From Pseudomonadota bacterium (GTDB taxonomy: Bacteria > Bdellovibrionota_C > UBA2361 > OMIW01), in assembly GCA_900299205.1 (NCBI GenBank), contig OMIW01000091.1, forward strand, positions 1 to 44,970: a stretch of DNA of 44,970 nt, given 5' to 3'. The position numbers and the translations under genes were made by a program. Below the pieces are notes generated by a model. It searched no databases and was not told the DNA's origin. It saw only the letters and a list, made by a program, of their open reading frames with translations. This document shows, in pieces, positions 26,107 through 35,140 of the stretch. Numbering within the stretch: the stretch's first letter is position 1; the number at the start of each line of letters is the position of its first letter.

Positions 26107-27915
26107 ATGAACGGAGACATTTTTTCGTTTCAACATCCGTTATCCTACGGCTCTTTCAACGCAGTTCCCCTCACCGCTGTCCGATGCCCGCGAAAAACTA
26201 AAACCTCGGAGAAACCTCGGGTGACAATCCCAACAATCCCTCGAATCAATAGAGCGATGAAAAGCCTCCGTCGAGGTCGGGAGATTGTGCGAGTCCTCCT
26301 CAAGCATGGATTTGCCGAGACGCTCAGTGACTCAGGCCTGGCAAAATGGGCGAAAGATACCCTCGAGATGGATCTATTTTCCGTCTCACCCGAGGAGCAA
26401 AAACTATCCCGAAATCAAAGGATTCGGAGAGTTATCGAGGATCTAGGTCCCACCTTCATAAAAATCGGCCAGATTCTCAGCACTCGTCCCGACCTTCTTC
26501 CAATCGACCTAGTTGACGAGCTAAAAAAACTCCAGAGCGATGTCGCACCGGTGCCTTTTGAAAAAATAAATGATGCCCTCCTCCAGGAATTCGGGGATCG
26601 ATTATCCACCCTCTTCACATTCATAGATCCCAAGCCCCTGGGTTCTGCCTCCCTCGCTCAGACCCATCGCGCTCGCCTCAATTCTGGAGAAACCGTTGTA
26701 CTAAAGATCCTACGCCCGGGGATCCGGTCACAACTTGAGGCGGATATCGCTATCTTGAGAGAGATCGCACGCCTGACCGAATCACAATTTTCAAATCTCG
26801 GATTCAGTCCCCTCGATGTATGCGCAGAATTTACTGCCGAGCTGGAGCGAGAAACCGACTACTTTCGAGAGGCGACCTCCACCGAACGACTATCGGCTCT
26901 CTTTCTATCTGACCCAGGGGTTCGTTTTCCGAGAGTTTACCGTCACGCATCGACCTCAAATGTGCTTGCCCTTGAGGAGGTTGAAGGAATACTGATATCT
27001 CATTCCGACCCCTCCTCTATCGATCCAAAAATCCGTCGGAAGGCCGTAGAAAACGCTACGCGAGCGGTATTTAAGCAGTGTCTTGAATACGGTTTTTTTC
27101 ACGCAGATCCTCATCCAGGCAACATCTTCATTCTTCCTGATGGTGCCATTTGCTTCGTTGATTGTGGTATGACGGGCCATCTTGAAGAACGAACCTCTCA
27201 GGACATAGCTCGACTCTGCAGCGGTATAGTGACGTCTGACCTCGATGAAATAATCGAGGTTGTACGTTCATTAACCTCGGCAGACCCCGGAGTAATGCGA
27301 AGTAGATCTTTTCGGAACGATCTGTGGCAATTGGTGAGTCAGTTCCAGCACGGAACCCTCGAGAGCCTCAACATCGGTGCTTTACTATCTGAGTTTTTCT
27401 CACTACTCCGCCGATATCATATTCGCTGTCCTAGCGATCTTGTTTATCTGATAAAGGCTCTCACCACTATTGAAGCCGTGGCTGCATCACTCGACCCTTC
27501 GTTTGACCTCATTGATTACGTCTATCCGTACCTTGAACAATTGATTCGGAAACGGTACGGCCCTGGCGCAATAGCTCGTCGAACACGACGCTCCATGGCC
27601 GGATATTTTGAGCTTCTCGAGGATCTTCCGAAACATCTTCAAAATCTTATCGACCAACTTCTTAATGATCGCTTTCAAGTGCACCTCGAACATCGGGGGC
27701 TACATGACCTCACCGATACACTCGTTAGTGTGGGCAGAAAGCTCTCTTCAGCGGTCACCCTTGCAGCTCTTCTCGTTGGCTCCTCTATACTCATACTGGC
27801 AGATAACATGAGGGGAGCCGGCCCCTCTATTGCGAGTGCAATTGGAGCTATCGGTTACGCCATCAGCTCTGCGGCTGCACTGTCAAGCATGATCGCGTTC
27901 TGGCGAGGTCGCTAG
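26107..27915 (+). CDS. UbiB/AarF-family (ABC1/ADCK) atypical kinase
   Basis: A 602-aa membrane-associated protein-kinase-like ATPase. These proteins support ubiquinone or other isoprenoid-lipid metabolism. The KxGQ motif is FIKIGQILSTRPDLLP (about 116-131). The nucleotide-binding strand is SASLAQTHRA with Lys in VVLKILRPG. ELERETDYFREA, HADPHPGN (about 332) and the metal motif FVDCGMTG (DCG in place of the more common DFG) follow. Two hydrophobic segments close the protein (about 545-600). The first 49 residues are poorly conserved in style; an ATG at 26254 would give a start nearer to the family's usual one. It is divergent from the BioF-like gene. Confidence 0.9.
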   Translation: MNGDIFSFQHPLSYGSFNAVPLTAVRCPRKTKTSEKPRVTIPTIPRINRAMKSLRRGREIVRVLLKHGFAETLSDSGLAKWAKDTLEMDLFSVSPEEQKLSRNQRIRRVIEDLGPTFIKIGQILSTRPDLLPIDLVDELKKLQSDVAPVPFEKINDALLQEFGDRLSTLFTFIDPKPLGSASLAQTHRARLNSGETVVLKILRPGIRSQLEADIAILREIARLTESQFSNLGFSPLDVCAEFTAELERETDYFREATSTERLSALFLSDPGVRFPRVYRHASTSNVLALEEVEGILISHSDPSSIDPKIRRKAVENATRAVFKQCLEYGFFHADPHPGNIFILPDGAICFVDCGMTGHLEERTSQDIARLCSGIVTSDLDEIIEVVRSLTSADPGVMRSRSFRNDLWQLVSQFQHGTLESLNIGALLSEFFSLLRRYHIRCPSDLVYLIKALTTIEAVAASLDPSFDLIDYVYPYLEQLIRKRYGPGAIARRTRRSMAGYFELLEDLPKHLQNLIDQLLNDRFQVHLEHRGLHDLTDTLVSVGRKLSSAVTLAALLVGSSILILADNMRGAGPSIASAIGAIGYAISSAAALSSMIAFWRGR

Positions 27916-27960
27916 GGGTCGAACAACTTATCAACGAGGAGTACAGAGAAATTTATCCGC

Positions 27961-28608
27961 TCAGTTCGGTGGCTGAGGGTCAAGACGCTCTGCTGCCCGC
28001 CGGAGGGCACTTGCAAGCAATGATCCGGTCTTCGAGGCTGCCTGCATCGCGACCTCCTGGGGAATCTCCATAGCCGCCTGGAGAAGCGATTGGACGAGAG
28101 GCATCACCTTCATCGCAATACGGCCGAGATGCATCCGAATCTCTGAGACCTCAAACCGAGCCTCTTGGCTTAACTGTCCCACATACTTGGATACAATTTC
28201 ACCGAATAGCTGCGTCAAGCTAAAAAGCTCCGCCGAGAAATCCCGAATCTCCTGCCCTGCGACTTGATCGCCCCGCCCCATTGCCTCCCTCACTGTGTAC
28301 TGGAAAGCCGTCAGGACAGAGACCATTACCTCCTCAAGATCTCCGAGCACAGCCTCAAGTCTCTCTCGCTGTTCACCCGGCGCAACCGCCACCACCCCCT
28401 TCATTGAACCTTCAAAAACTGCCAAAAGCACCCTCGGAAGTGCGGTTAAGGCTCCTCCTCCCTCACAAACCGCACGATGTATCACCCCTGTGATCCGTTT
28501 TGCAATATCCTTACCATCGCGCACTATCGAAGATACTTCGTCACGGATAGCCGAATCTCCTCCTTCGGCTCCCCTCTCTGTTCCCTCGCCTGTTTTATCT
28601 TGGGTCAT
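27961..28608 (-). CDS. Helical protein of unknown function, co-transcribed with prfB
   Basis: 215 aa from the ATG at 28608, chosen over the track's GTG (28614) because AGGAG lies 9 nt upstream of the ATG. It is almost entirely helical and amphipathic, without a signal peptide. A mildly hydrophobic helix (GALTALPRVLLAVFEGSMKGVV) lies near residues 52-73. Two Ala/Met-rich helices lie near the C-terminus (QSLLQAAMEIPQEVAMQAASKTGSLLASALRRAAERL). The pattern is like membrane- or lipid-surface-associated helical bundles. I do not recognise a family with confidence. It starts about 26 bp after prfB on the same strand and is probably in its operon. It converges with the UbiB-like gene, 45 bp apart. 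Confidence 0.75.
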   Translation of the reverse strand: MTQDKTGEGTERGAEGGDSAIRDEVSSIVRDGKDIAKRITGVIHRAVCEGGGALTALPRVLLAVFEGSMKGVVAVAPGEQRERLEAVLGDLEEVMVSVLTAFQYTVREAMGRGDQVAGQEIRDFSAELFSLTQLFGEIVSKYVGQLSQEARFEVSEIRMHLGRIAMKVMPLVQSLLQAAMEIPQEVAMQAASKTGSLLASALRRAAERLDPQPPN

Positions 28609-28634
28609 AACCACCAGCTCCTTTTAAAGTATGC

Positions 28635-29781
28635 CTAAGACTTTTCACTCATAAGATAAGCCTCTATGAAGCGGTCTATCTCTCCATCAAGAACTCCTTC
28701 CACATCTGAAGTCTCGAATTGGGTTCTCAGGTCCTTCACCATCCGATAAGGCTGCAAAACATAAGACCGAACCTGACTGCCAAAATCTATCGATTGGCGG
28801 GCTCCTTTAACTTGCTCAATTTTCTGCTCCTGAATCAGCCGTTCGCGCTCAAAGAGCTTCGCCTTGAGCACCTTGAGCGCTCGGGCTTTATTCTTGTGCT
28901 GCGACCGCTCGTTCTGACAGGCGACAACGATCCCCGTCGGAAGGTGAGTAATTCGCACCGCTGAGTCTGTTTTATTAACATGCTGGCCACCCGCACCGGA
29001 GGAACGATAAGTATCAATTTTTAGGTCTGTTTCAGAGATTTCGATTTCAATCTCCTCCTCAATATCCGGAGCCACTGACAGCGAAGCAAATGATGTGTGA
29101 CGGCGAGCGTTCGAGTCAAATGGCGAAATCCGTACAAGGCGGTGTACTCCAGCCTCAGCGCGGAGGTGCCCATAGGCGTAGGGCCCCCTCACAAGAAGGG
29201 TTGCACTCTTGATGCCTGCCACTTCTCCAGCCTGAAAATCGAGTTCCTCGACGGAGAACCCCTTCCGCTCGGCCCATCGTGTGTACATCCGAAGGAGCAT
29301 CAGGGCCCAATCTTGCGCCTCTGTGCCTCCAGAGCCTCCGTTAAACTCAATGATCGCGTCGGACTTATCGAACTCCCCCCGCATCATACGCCGGAACTCA
29401 AGGGCCCCCACCTCGTGCTCAAGCCTGGCGAGCAGCTGGATGGTCTCTCTCTTGAGCTCCTCGTCATCCGCTTCAAGAGCGAGCTCCAGAGATGCCTGAA
29501 TATCGCCGAAGAGTGCCTCTGCCCCGACAACGACCCCGATATCCTCCTTCAAGCCTGCGATCTCTCGCATAACTTCCCGCGCCCGGTCCTGATCGTCCCA
29601 CAATGACGACCCACGAGCTGACCCAGCTTGGGACGATTCCCCCTCAACCTGAGCCTCGAGCTCCCTCATCCGCTCCCGCTTTCCATCGAGGTCAAAGATA
29701 CCCCCTCAGAGCCTGCATTCGGCCCTGTAGGTTCAAAAGTTTCGCTCGCACATCTGACGCTTCAAAAATATTAGCCACCAT
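28635..29781 (-). CDS. prfB: Peptide chain release factor 2, with programmed +1 frameshift
   Basis: The track shows only the 344-aa second part (28635-29669). The gene starts at ATG 29781, reads 29 codons (MVANIFEASDVRAK... ending LRGYL) and meets an in-frame TGA at 29694-29692. Shifting +1 at CTT-TGA-C continues as DLDGKRERMRELEAQ into the rest, 381 aa in total. RF2 releases peptides at UGA and UAA. The SPF stop-codon recognition motif (RISPFDS, about 220) and the catalytic GGQ (SSGAGGQHVNK, about 263) are present. The start has AAGGA 9 nt upstream. Low RF2 lets ribosomes pause at the UGA and shift frame, so the protein controls its own level. Confidence 0.97.
29691..29706 (-). promoter_or_regulatory. 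RF2 programmed +1 frameshift site
   Basis: AGGGGGTATCTTTGAC on the minus strand is identical to the Escherichia coli prfB site: the internal Shine-Dalgarno-like AGGGGG, the slippery CTT, the in-frame UGA and the following C that weakens termination. Confidence 0.97.
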
Positions 29782-30078
29782 GTATCTTCTTCCTTAATCC
29801 GAATTCTGGGTGCAGATAAAAAAGCTCTTCCTTATTGTCTCTGAAATCTTTGATTAACGCCAATCAAGTATCAATTAAAAAGGCTGGATTATCAAAGCCT
29901 TCCATCTCCAATCATCACCTTGTTAGAAAAATGAATCCTCCAAAGCCCCTCCTTAATTCCGATGGATTAGGAATATTAGCTAAGCATATCTCTTCAAAAA
30001 AAGTCGCGCTTCAGAATATCTAGTAGTCACTCTTTTTACCCGATACACCTCCCAGAACCGGAGAGGTAGTTTTACGAC
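29782..30078. other. Divergent intergenic region between prfB and the pilin operon
   Basis: 297 bp, AT-rich, carrying no convincing gene; the 62-aa ORF at 29835-30023 has no family features. It holds a perfect inverted repeat TTGATT-AACGCC-AATCAA (29849-29866), a possible regulator-binding site, and a second weak one, AAGGCT...AGCCTT, about 15 bp further on. The prepilin start has GGAGAGG about 15 nt upstream. Confidence 0.4.
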
Positions 30079-30546
30079 ATGAAAAAAACCCATATTCTTC
30101 GACAAAACGGTGCCACGTTGCTCGAGTTGCTTGGGGTCCTGTCTATCCTGAGTCTGGCTTTTACAATTGGAGGCGTCCACCTTGCCTCTATTCAGAAAAG
30201 CTTCCGAAATGGCTCAATAAAGCAGCTTATTCGAGATGACCTCCTACTAGCCGAATCCAAATCCATAGCCGAAAGGGCTCGAGTAATATTTCGTGAGACG
30301 CCCAACGGCTATCAGGTCGGCTTTGACTATCCACCTTACTCTGGAACAGGCCAGATCGACACCGTAAGTCCACTCGATATTCGTCGGACCGTGTCATCAG
30401 AAGTAAAAATTTCAATTGAGCCCCTCGGCCGGATTATTTTTGATTCGAGGGGAAATGTAATCGATGGAACCACCGGGGACCGGACGACCGGATTGATTCG
30501 GGTTACATCGTCCGACAAACCGTTATTGTCTGAGATTGTAGGATGA
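30079..30546 (+). CDS. Type IV prepilin-like protein, GspH/FimT type
   Basis: A 155-aa protein with a class III signal: a short basic leader (MKKTHILRQNG), then cleavage before ATLLELLGVLSILSLAFTIGG with the conserved Glu at mature position 5. It would be processed and methylated by PilD and inserted in the inner membrane before pilus assembly. The C-terminal globular part is rich in strands and includes GRIIFDSRGNVIDG, a typical GspH/FimT element. It is the first gene of a set of four; its stop overlaps the next start (ATGA). The N+1 residue is Ala rather than Phe. Confidence 0.85.
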   Translation: MKKTHILRQNGATLLELLGVLSILSLAFTIGGVHLASIQKSFRNGSIKQLIRDDLLLAESKSIAERARVIFRETPNGYQVGFDYPPYSGTGQIDTVSPLDIRRTVSSEVKISIEPLGRIIFDSRGNVIDGTTGDRTTGLIRVTSSDKPLLSEIVG

Positions 30547-31013
30547 AACGAGAGATTCTTTCGGCTAACAAACCCCTTAAGACGAACCAGAGGATTAGTC
30601 CTATCACAGTTGAGGAATCCATCAGGTCACCAAAGTTTAAACAGAAGGGATTTTCGTTGTTTGAGCTGCTCATATCGATTGGACTTCTTGGCACTATCTC
30701 AATTGGACTCGCCAGGAGTTTTGCCACCGCTTCGGCGATAATAAAAGGTTCGGACCTCTCGGCAATCCAGAGTCAGCTTGCTTTGACAAAATTGGAGGAA
30801 ATAGCCGGAAGAAATCCCTCGACTATTTCAACGGGTGAAGAGATTGAAGGTGAAATTCACCGAGGTGGAATGTCATTCAAGCGGGTAACTCTGATTACAG
30901 CGCTAAGCGATACCGCATTGAAAGTTTCTGTCTCTGTTGCGGCGAATTATCCCGGTTTTAAAGAAAAACCTATTGTCTATGACGGTGTGTTTAATCAGTC
31001 AGGTTTGAGATGA
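30543..31013 (+). CDS. Type IV prepilin-like protein, GspI/PilV type
   Basis: A 156-aa protein with an unusually long leader (about 35 residues, ending KFKQKG), then FSLFELLISIGLLGTISIGLA with Phe at +1 and Glu at +5 of the mature form. After the helix, ALTKLEEIAGRN resembles the GspI/PilV pattern 'A..laeekleel'. The start overlaps the previous stop and its stop overlaps the next start, so translation is coupled. A likely minor pilin that primes pilus or pseudopilus assembly. Confidence 0.82.
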   Translation: MKREILSANKPLKTNQRISPITVEESIRSPKFKQKGFSLFELLISIGLLGTISIGLARSFATASAIIKGSDLSAIQSQLALTKLEEIAGRNPSTISTGEEIEGEIHRGGMSFKRVTLITALSDTALKVSVSVAANYPGFKEKPIVYDGVFNQSGLR

Positions 31014-31909
31014 AGAAGAAAGGGCTTCCAAGATTTGTTCACTTAAAAAACTTCTCACTTCGTGAGAGAGGAGAAACATTTGTCGGTTTTCTAGTGGCCA
31101 CTATGATCGGTGCTCTTGTCATCGCCGGCTCAGCCTCGAGCTTCACATTTTCCATGAGAACTCTCTCTGATCGCCTCATAATATCAGATGCGAATAACCA
31201 CGCGCGAAAAATAGTGCATCTGATTGCCTCCGACCTTCGAGGAATCGGCTCCGGAATGCCGCTCATGACTCCCCGTTTTGACCCTGCAGACCCCGCCATC
31301 GGAGGTGCCGGTCTTCCGATATTAACTGACTCCAGTAGAGACCAGGTGCGTTATCGTTTAAACGATTATGGCCGTTTCAGCAGCCTTAACGCCACATTCA
31401 ACCCCGCCACTGAATCGGCAATCTCCGTTCTGTCAACCGAGAGCTTCCACCCTGGTGCGATAATTTACATTTCAAATATCACAAGTGAATTCTCCCAAAG
31501 TTCTACGATAGGCGGCGCTCGGGCGAGAGTGGTAAACGTGGGGCCCACAACCGTTTCGGTTGATGAAGTAAAATCGGGAGGAGGGACCATTTTCAATCCG
31601 GGAAGCCTCGTCGAAGCGGTTTCCGAGGTATCGATTTCCTGCCCCCATTCAGCCGGTATTTCCCGGACTTCAGGTGATTATTCCCAAAGTCTATCAAAGC
31701 AGGGTAGCTGTAACTTTGTTTATCTTGATTCTTTCGGAGGAGAGATTGAGCCTCCTCTGACCATCGAATCAATAAGATCCTCTTTGACGAGCATTCGTGT
31801 CTCGGTCTCCGCGTCAGGCCGCCGACCGCTCAAGAGTGGCACTACCTATACCGCCCAAGCGTCCGAAACCGTTGCTCTTCGTAATCTTATTCTCGCGAGG
31901 AACGCATGA
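31010..31909 (+). CDS. Type IV prepilin-like protein, PilW/GspJ type, without Glu5
   Basis: A 299-aa protein. After a basic leader (about 20 residues, ending LRERG) comes ETFVGFLVATMIGALVIAGSASS. The usual G|F-T-L-V-E is replaced: +1 is Glu and +5 is Gly. The helix is followed by NNHARKIVHLIASDLRGIGSGMP, the 'l..dlR.aG' signature of PilW. The large strand-rich C-terminal domain contains several 'vsvsasgr'-like strands. The missing Glu5 is a feature of pilins that sit at the tip, such as GspK. Coupled by 4-bp overlaps with the genes on both sides. Confidence 0.8.
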   Translation: MKKKGLPRFVHLKNFSLRERGETFVGFLVATMIGALVIAGSASSFTFSMRTLSDRLIISDANNHARKIVHLIASDLRGIGSGMPLMTPRFDPADPAIGGAGLPILTDSSRDQVRYRLNDYGRFSSLNATFNPATESAISVLSTESFHPGAIIYISNITSEFSQSSTIGGARARVVNVGPTTVSVDEVKSGGGTIFNPGSLVEAVSEVSISCPHSAGISRTSGDYSQSLSKQGSCNFVYLDSFGGEIEPPLTIESIRSSLTSIRVSVSASGRRPLKSGTTYTAQASETVALRNLILARNA

Positions 31910-33534
31910 ACTCATTTCGTATCCCATCTTTGAAGAAAATGGGAAAGGCTCGCCTCAGTCACCGTCGAGTCTCCGAAAGGGGATATATTCTGGTTTCCGT
32001 TCTTGTTCTTTTTTCCCTTGCTCTTTCCCTTACCATGATATTGCTCAATGCCTCCGCTGTTGGTCGTGGCTCGATGGCCTCTGTTAGGATGGCGGAGAGA
32101 GAATACTTGGACGCTGAGGCCACCGCTCAAGAGTCTTTCCAGTGGCTCAACGCAACTTCTCGGAAGTGGGGTTCTCTCTTCAGTGGCGGCGTTTTTACAA
32201 AGACATTTGTTCGTAATCCGACACCCTCCATCGGATCCAATGACTCCGGCTCCTTCAAAGTCCCGACAAGGGTAAAGATAGCTGGAACCAACAACTCGGT
32301 GATTCTGCACTCAGACTCGTCAACATTCGGAATGACCGCGTTCCCCCAATCGAACGATCTCATTTCAGGTGAATTGTATCAGCCTATCGATAGATTTAAG
32401 GAACAGGCTTTCGCACGAGGAAAAGTGCGGGTTACTCTCATCGATGCGATTCCTCTTGATCCCTCGAATCTCAATTCAACGGAATACTCACCTGTATTCC
32501 GTATTGACGCGATGAAAGCCGCGGACAGGGGAGGTCATGTTTCCATGATTGTAACCGGAAAAATGCAGACTGCTCCGGGCTCAGGATTTGTGGGAAAAAC
32601 CTACGTTGAGATGAGACAGCCGTGCGACTCCTACCAATCATCAACTTCGATTACTAATTTTTCAACTCAGGCCAGACGGGCAAATTGCCCTATTGCTTCC
32701 GAGGGATCGATCGCCATTCACTCGACCACGACAATTTTTGGTTCGGTAACAACCAAATCTACACTTGCTTCGGGTAGCCCTTGGGGTGGCCCGATCTGCG
32801 CGTCTTTCGCATCTGGATGCCCTGTGAAGGGAACAATATGCACCGGTTCGACGTGCCAAACACCGGCCTTAAACCTTAGCCCCTCATCATTTTCAGCAGC
32901 ATGTCCGACGACCGCACCCGACCTCACAATCCTCGGTGGTGGGTCCGAGGTGACTGCACAGACGATCGAGTCAATTCGAGAGCCTTCAAGCTCGACAAAT
33001 ACTCCCCCGGGAACTCCGGCGAAAACCTTTCGCAACAACTGTTGGCAAAATCTAAAGATTGGAACAAACGGATGGGCTCGATTTCGCTCTGGGCTAAATG
33101 GCTCAGCGCCAGTCGCCTTCTACATTAAAAACTTGGAGATTGCGAAGAACGCACGGGTTCTGTTTGACGACAATGGAGGCAAACAAATTACTTTGTATGT
33201 CGACCGAATAGTGGGGGACTCCTACAATGGAAATCAGATTGGGGGATTAAAGAGCGATGCTTCTGGATCGATGGTTGCTCCAAATATGCTCAAGCTGAAT
33301 TACTGGGGGTCATATCCTCTCACTCTCAATGGAAATGCAACGATGAACTCCTTTGTGGTTGCTCCTCATGCGGCGGTGACTGTGTCCGGAAACTTTACCT
33401 TCCACGGCGGGATTATGGCTGACAGGCTAGTCGCGAATGGGTCGGGTGCTCTCCATTATGATGAGACCGGAGGGAATGCTGTTAATGTAGACATGCAGCT
33501 AAGAATCCGGTCCATTCAGGAGTATTTTAGGTAG
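31906..33534 (+). CDS. PilX/GspK-like large minor pilin, without Glu5
   Basis: A 542-aa protein. The leader ends RRVSERG and the mature form begins YILVSVLVLFSLALSLTMILLNAS, with Ser at position 5 instead of Glu. It has the PilX-type start: a hydrophobic helix, then MAEREYLDAEATAQESFQWLN. The rest is a long, strand-rich Ser/Thr/Gly/Asn domain with paired cysteines (CPIASEG, CASFASGCPVKGTICTGSTC). It ends with an Asn/Gly-rich repeat-like part (NATMNSFVVAPHAAVTVSGN, FHGGIMADRLVANGSGALHYD), typical of PilX-associated C-terminal domains of pilus-tip proteins. Role: probable tip or surface-exposed minor pilin. It starts inside the previous stop codon. Confidence 0.78.
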   Translation: MNSFRIPSLKKMGKARLSHRRVSERGYILVSVLVLFSLALSLTMILLNASAVGRGSMASVRMAEREYLDAEATAQESFQWLNATSRKWGSLFSGGVFTKTFVRNPTPSIGSNDSGSFKVPTRVKIAGTNNSVILHSDSSTFGMTAFPQSNDLISGELYQPIDRFKEQAFARGKVRVTLIDAIPLDPSNLNSTEYSPVFRIDAMKAADRGGHVSMIVTGKMQTAPGSGFVGKTYVEMRQPCDSYQSSTSITNFSTQARRANCPIASEGSIAIHSTTTIFGSVTTKSTLASGSPWGGPICASFASGCPVKGTICTGSTCQTPALNLSPSSFSAACPTTAPDLTILGGGSEVTAQTIESIREPSSSTNTPPGTPAKTFRNNCWQNLKIGTNGWARFRSGLNGSAPVAFYIKNLEIAKNARVLFDDNGGKQITLYVDRIVGDSYNGNQIGGLKSDASGSMVAPNMLKLNYWGSYPLTLNGNATMNSFVVAPHAAVTVSGNFTFHGGIMADRLVANGSGALHYDETGGNAVNVDMQLRIRSIQEYFR

Positions 33535-33547
33535 CAGGGAGGTATTA

Positions 33548-33973
33548 ATGGTCCGCAAATACTTGTGTTGTCTCGTCATCACTATTCTCCTATCGACAAA
33601 ATCAGGATACTCGCAGGAAATCGCAACGGATGGAGCCCCCCCTCCTGAGGAATCTCAGGCCATAAGTCAAGATGTTGCTAATACCGTAAACCCTGAGGCG
33701 ACTTCACCAACTGAATTGTCCCAGCAAGGAGTTCTCAGAATTGACAAGCCCGATGATGAGACTGCTCTTATTTTTAAATCGGGAATCTTCTCAGATAAAG
33801 TTGAGTTGGTGCCCGATGGATTTGGATGCCGAGTTGGTGATGGACTCGCTGCTCGAATATCTTTTTGTTCGTCAGATAAAGCCTCTTTCTCGGTTCGTGG
33901 CGGTCCCACGCTTAATTGCCCGCTCCACTCTGGAGTCTTCTATGGCCCATGCGAGGTCGAGCGTGAGGATTAG
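33548..33973 (+). CDS. Small secreted protein downstream of the pilin genes
   Basis: A 141-aa protein with a clear signal peptide (VRKYLCCLVITILLSTKSGYSQ, cleavage about residue 23) and no lipobox. An acidic, Ser/Pro-rich stretch (about 25-65) precedes a small strand-rich domain with four Cys (GFGCRVGD, SFCSSD, LNCPL, GPCEV) that could form two disulfides. I do not recognise a family. It follows the PilX-like gene by 13 bp with GGGAGG just upstream, so it is probably the last gene of that operon and may act with the pilins outside the membrane. Confidence 0.72.
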   Translation: MVRKYLCCLVITILLSTKSGYSQEIATDGAPPPEESQAISQDVANTVNPEATSPTELSQQGVLRIDKPDDETALIFKSGIFSDKVELVPDGFGCRVGDGLAARISFCSSDKASFSVRGGPTLNCPLHSGVFYGPCEVERED

Positions 33974-34102
33974 AATTTTGAATTAGAGGAAAAATTGGTT
34001 TATTTGGCTCATGACCTCTGGAGCGGTGTTGTATCACTCTTGCAGTGTTCATCCACCTCCTAGATGATTCGGGTGTAATCGATACTTCGAGGGTAAATTG
34101 CT

Positions 34103-35113
34103 ATGTTCAAAGCTTACGCTGCTAGTCAGCCCGGGGGAGAGCTTTCTTCCTTTTCATTTGATCCGGGGGCTCTCAAGGACGATGAAGTTCAGATTAGAGT
34201 TGAGTTTTGCGGTATCTGTCACAGTGACCTGAGTATGCTCAACAACGATTGGGGATCGACCACGTACCCATTTGTACCGGGACACGAGGTGGTAGGGGTA
34301 GTAGAGGAAAAAGGCTCGCTTGTTGCTGACCTCTGCATAGGTCAACGGGTCGGTGTTGGGTGGTTCTCGCGGTCATGCCTTACCTGCGAATCTTGTCTTG
34401 AAGGCCATCAAAACCTCTGTTCTCGGTCCGAGGGTATTATCGTCGGTCGTCATGGGGGATTTTCAGACAGAGTTCGATGTCATTTCAGCTGGGCAACGCC
34501 GGTCCCCGAGGTGATTCCTCCCGAAACCGCCGGTCCTCTCTTCTGTGGCGGCATCACCGTATTTGGACCTATTCTCGATCATGTAAGACCGATAGATAGG
34601 GTCGGAGTTATCGGTATAGGAGGGCTCGGTCACCTTGCAATAAAGTTCCTGAGATCCTGGGGGTGCGAAGTCACCGCATTTTCATCAAACCCTCAAAAAA
34701 CCGATGAAATACTCGCGATGGGTGCCCATCGAGTGATAGATTCCTCAAACTCGGCAAAACTCTCTGAAATGAGGGGTTACTATAATTTTATTCTTTCCAC
34801 GGTGAACGTCGCGCTCGATTGGAACGCGTATATCAATGCTCTCGCGCCAAACGGCAAACTTCACTTCGTCGGAGCGGTCCTGAATCCTGTATCAGTTGGA
34901 GTCTTTTCTCTTCTTGCTGGCAACAAGTCGCTTGGTGCAAGCCCGCTTGGTTCAATCAGACAGGTCCGTCATCTTCTCGATTTCGTCGCGCGTCATCAAC
35001 TATTTCCCACTGTTGAGGTCTATAAACTCAGCGAGGTGAACCTCGCCCTCACGGAGCTCAAGAATGGGAAAGCGAGGTATCGGAAGGTGCTCGATTGCCG
35101 CGGAATCGATTGA
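34103..35113 (+). CDS. Zinc-dependent alcohol dehydrogenase (YahK/CAD type)
   Basis: A 336-aa medium-chain dehydrogenase. The catalytic zinc ligands lie in CGICHSDL (about 37-44) and GHEVVGVVEE (about 60-69). The structural zinc loop has four Cys (CLTCESCLEGHQNLC, about 93-107). The Rossmann motif is GIGGLGHLAIKF (about 173-184), and SSNPQKTDEIL follows. The FVPGHEV and VGVGW elements are those of the YahK/cinnamyl-alcohol dehydrogenase group, usually NADPH-dependent aldehyde reductases with broad substrates. It stands alone and converges with ybeY, 27 bp apart. Confidence 0.93.
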   Translation: MFKAYAASQPGGELSSFSFDPGALKDDEVQIRVEFCGICHSDLSMLNNDWGSTTYPFVPGHEVVGVVEEKGSLVADLCIGQRVGVGWFSRSCLTCESCLEGHQNLCSRSEGIIVGRHGGFSDRVRCHFSWATPVPEVIPPETAGPLFCGGITVFGPILDHVRPIDRVGVIGIGGLGHLAIKFLRSWGCEVTAFSSNPQKTDEILAMGAHRVIDSSNSAKLSEMRGYYNFILSTVNVALDWNAYINALAPNGKLHFVGAVLNPVSVGVFSLLAGNKSLGASPLGSIRQVRHLLDFVARHQLFPTVEVYKLSEVNLALTELKNGKARYRKVLDCRGID

Positions 35114-35140
35114 AATGGAAAACCTTTTGCAGATGGGGCC

